From NCBI GenBank assembly GCA_900554605.1, contig USHU01000049.1:1-7118 (forward strand): a stretch of 7,118 bases of DNA, given 5' to 3'. The notes under the pieces are model-generated. The model did not search any database and was not told the origin of the DNA. It saw only the letters and a list, made by a program, of their open reading frames with translations. The translations under genes and the position numbers were made by a program. Shown piece after piece: positions 5,643 through 7,118 of this stretch (positions are counted from its first letter, which is position 1; the number at the start of each line of letters is the position of its first letter). The stretch comes from an uncultured Actinomyces sp. GTDB taxonomy: Bacteria; Actinomycetota; Actinomycetes; Actinomycetales; Actinomycetaceae.

Positions 5643-6353
5643 TCAGCCGAGGCGGCGCAGGCGGCCCGTGGAGGTCAGGCGCCACCCTGCTGCCAATACC
5701 GCGAGAGTGACGAGGCCGAGGAGCCAGAAGCCCGGGTGCATCGGGGGCAGGTAACCGGACTTGTGGACGATTGTGAGGACCAGCCAGGTGACCGGAGCTG
5801 CGATAGCGGCTAGACCCAGCGGGATCGCAAGAATGAAGCCGAGGGTATATTCCCACGGACCATTCGCGTGGCGGGAAACGACGCCGATCAAGCGTCCGGC
5901 CCCGTCACATGCAATCCATGCGGCCACAACGATGAGCCACGAGTCAATCCCCAGTGGGTATGCGCTCTCGCCAAGGAAGAAGATGTGTGGCTGGACTAGG
6001 GCGAGGAGCCACCAGATCGCGCTCGCCAAGACAATGATGAAGCCGGGATAGACGTAGGTTGAGACCGCAAGCGTTCGACGTGAAGCCCCGCTGAGGCTGG
6101 CCGCCCGCATTTCGATCGTTGTAGAGACGATCTGCGCGATGAACAGGTAGATGCCCGTCATGAAAGCCGCATTAACAGGGGCCTGGTCGACGTGCCCCGA
6201 GAAGTCCTCCGAGGTTGCGTAGTAGATCGCGCTCACCGTGGCATTAATGGCGAACTGCCCGACGATCAGCACCAGATAGAACGCAATGTTTGCTCGCCAG
6301 CCAAGCATTCCGATGCGCCAGGCGGAGGGCTGGGGAGTAAGTACGGTGTTCAT
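5643..6353 (-). CDS. ABC transporter permease-like membrane subunit (six TM helices)
   Basis: 236 residues from ATG 6353, with AGGAG about 8 bases upstream. Six hydrophobic segments lie at about 23-46, 62-80, 100-120, 139-159, 169-196 and 209-226, the layout of ABC-2-type export membrane subunits. The loop between helices 2 and 3 (EMRAASLSGASRRTLAVS) matches the cytoplasmic coupling segment seen in such proteins, where a charged ERxxG-like helix contacts the ATPase. The start overlaps the ATPase stop by ATGA (6350-6353), so the two are translationally coupled and probably form one transporter. The substrate cannot be told from sequence. The long in-frame extension to 6401 would overlap the ATPase gene and is not supported. 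Confidence 0.85.
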   Translation of the reverse strand: MNTVLTPQPSAWRIGMLGWRANIAFYLVLIVGQFAINATVSAIYYATSEDFSGHVDQAPVNAAFMTGIYLFIAQIVSTTIEMRAASLSGASRRTLAVSTYVYPGFIIVLASAIWWLLALVQPHIFFLGESAYPLGIDSWLIVVAAWIACDGAGRLIGVVSRHANGPWEYTLGFILAIPLGLAAIAAPVTWLVLTIVHKSGYLPPMHPGFWLLGLVTLAVLAAGWRLTSTGRLRRLG

Positions 6354-7118
6354 TGGTTGTTCTCCTGAATGAGGTAAGCAAAGGCGTCCTGGAAGGAACA
6401 TGGCGAGGAGGTCAGGGAGTGGGAGGAGAGCTCGGCCTCGGTAATGGAGGTCGAACGCAGGTCTACGACGACCTCTCGCGTGGAGCCAAGCTGACGGGTG
6501 GTGATGACGGCAAGATCTGAGTGGGCTGCAAGGAATCGCTCGACGTCAGAAATGCTGCCGGTGATGGACGAGACGCGGGCAGTGAAGTCGTCGACGCTCT
6601 CGTGGGCAAGGAGCGTTCCAGTCTTGAGGACAATGACGTCTTCAGCGACCTTTTCGAGCTCGGAAACCATGTGCGAGGAGATGAGGAAGCGACGTGGAGC
6701 GCGTTTTCCATCTAGACACTCCCCCACTAGGGTAAGGAGCTCTTCGTAGAAGGCGTAGCGCGTGGGCACATCCAGAGGCGCTTGGATCTCGTCGAGAAGG
6801 GTGAGGGGCGCGCCCGATGCCAACGCGATTGCTCCGGTGAAGACAGCGGCCTGTCCGGTGGAGAGTTTGCTGAGGGACTTTCGGCGGACCTTGAGATCGA
6901 AGCGCGTGATGTAGCGCTCAAAGAGTTTCTCGTCCCAGGTGGGACGCAATCGCGCGTAATCCACAAGGACGGTCCCTGCAGTATCGTCGAAGTCGCGAGT
7001 GGAGGAAGCGATGATCGAGCGTGTGAGTAGATCATCGGCGCTTGCCCGCGTGTCATCAATGGCGACGCTCCCCGAGGTGGGGACCATCAGGCCGCCGAGG
7101 ATCTGCATGAGTGTTGTT
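6350..7118 (-). CDS. ABC transporter ATP-binding protein (N-terminus outside window)
   Basis: This is the cytoplasmic ATPase that powers export together with the downstream membrane subunit. The window cuts the gene: the last visible codons before the Met at 7108 read TTL, the end of Walker A (GKTTL), followed by MQILGGLMVPTSGSV, so roughly the first 40 residues are missing and the Met is internal. Numbered from that Met, the signature motif is LSTGQ (82-86), Walker B is LTLLDE (102-107), the D-loop is APLD (110-113) and the switch histidine is H146 (ISSHMVSELEKVAEDVIVL). The region where the Q-loop should be (around SIIASSTRDFDD) has no clear glutamine, and the usual DEPTSGLD reads DEIQAPLD. 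These changes resemble YtrB/GntR-associated drug-export ATPases, where the Q-loop is often altered, but the subfamily is not certain. The C-terminal 70 residues are a typical accessory extension. Confidence 0.92.
   Translation of the reverse strand, partial: TTLMQILGGLMVPTSGSVAIDDTRASADDLLTRSIIASSTRDFDDTAGTVLVDYARLRPTWDEKLFERYITRFDLKVRRKSLSKLSTGQAAVFTGAIALASGAPLTLLDEIQAPLDVPTRYAFYEELLTLVGECLDGKRAPRRFLISSHMVSELEKVAEDVIVLKTGTLLAHESVDDFTARVSSITGSISDVERFLAAHSDLAVITTRQLGSTREVVVDLRSTSITEAELSSHSLTSSPCSFQDAFAYLIQENNQ

Noticed and set aside
5364..5813. 149-codon plus-strand open frame running from paralogue B through the hairpin into the permease gene
   Set aside because: It crosses the end of one well-supported gene, the terminator-like hairpin and the antisense of another, with no ribosome site and low-complexity Ala/Gly/Arg-rich content: a high-GC shadow frame.
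1..7118. tRNA, rRNA or CRISPR array
   Set aside because: No cloverleaf-like sequence, rRNA signature or regularly spaced repeats were seen by eye on either strand.

Overview
The window looks like a piece of a moderately high-GC actinobacterial chromosome, most likely Actinomycetaceae or a relative. The clues are a glycyl-tRNA synthetase N-terminus of the actinobacterial type, ISL3- and IS3-family transposases with actinobacterial-style sequences, GTG starts and tight ATGA gene junctions. The genus assignment is inference; no rRNA or other marker is present.

Left part (1-2694): a stack of two insertion sequences inside a housekeeping gene. The start of glyS (glycyl-tRNA synthetase) is read on the minus strand from 2694 and stops after 48 codons plus one base. 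Its continuation was interrupted by an ISL3-family element (transposase on the plus strand, right end at 1216, left end outside the window). A complete 1330-bp IS3-family element (1217-2546, orfA/orfB on the minus strand, -1 frameshift signal, 3-bp GCC target duplication) then inserted into the last three bases of the ISL3 terminal repeat. Removing the IS3 element and one GCC copy rejoins the ISL3 end exactly to glyS. As a by-product the glyS start codon is now in frame with IS3 orfA.

Middle part (2695-5547): a divergent intergenic region with small palindromes, then a compact three-gene plus-strand operon. The outer two genes are paralogues: three N-terminal membrane helices followed by a soluble C-terminal domain with shared motifs. 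They flank a soluble protein with no recognised family. The first junction is an ATGA overlap and the second gap is 19 bp, so the three products probably act together. A link to type VII secretion-type accessory proteins is possible but weakly supported. This is the least explained part of the window and the best candidate for an undescribed system.

Right part (5548-7118): a perfect 14-bp-stem hairpin separates the operon from a convergent minus-strand ABC exporter pair. This pair is an ATPase truncated by the window edge just inside Walker A and a six-helix membrane subunit, coupled by an ATGA overlap.
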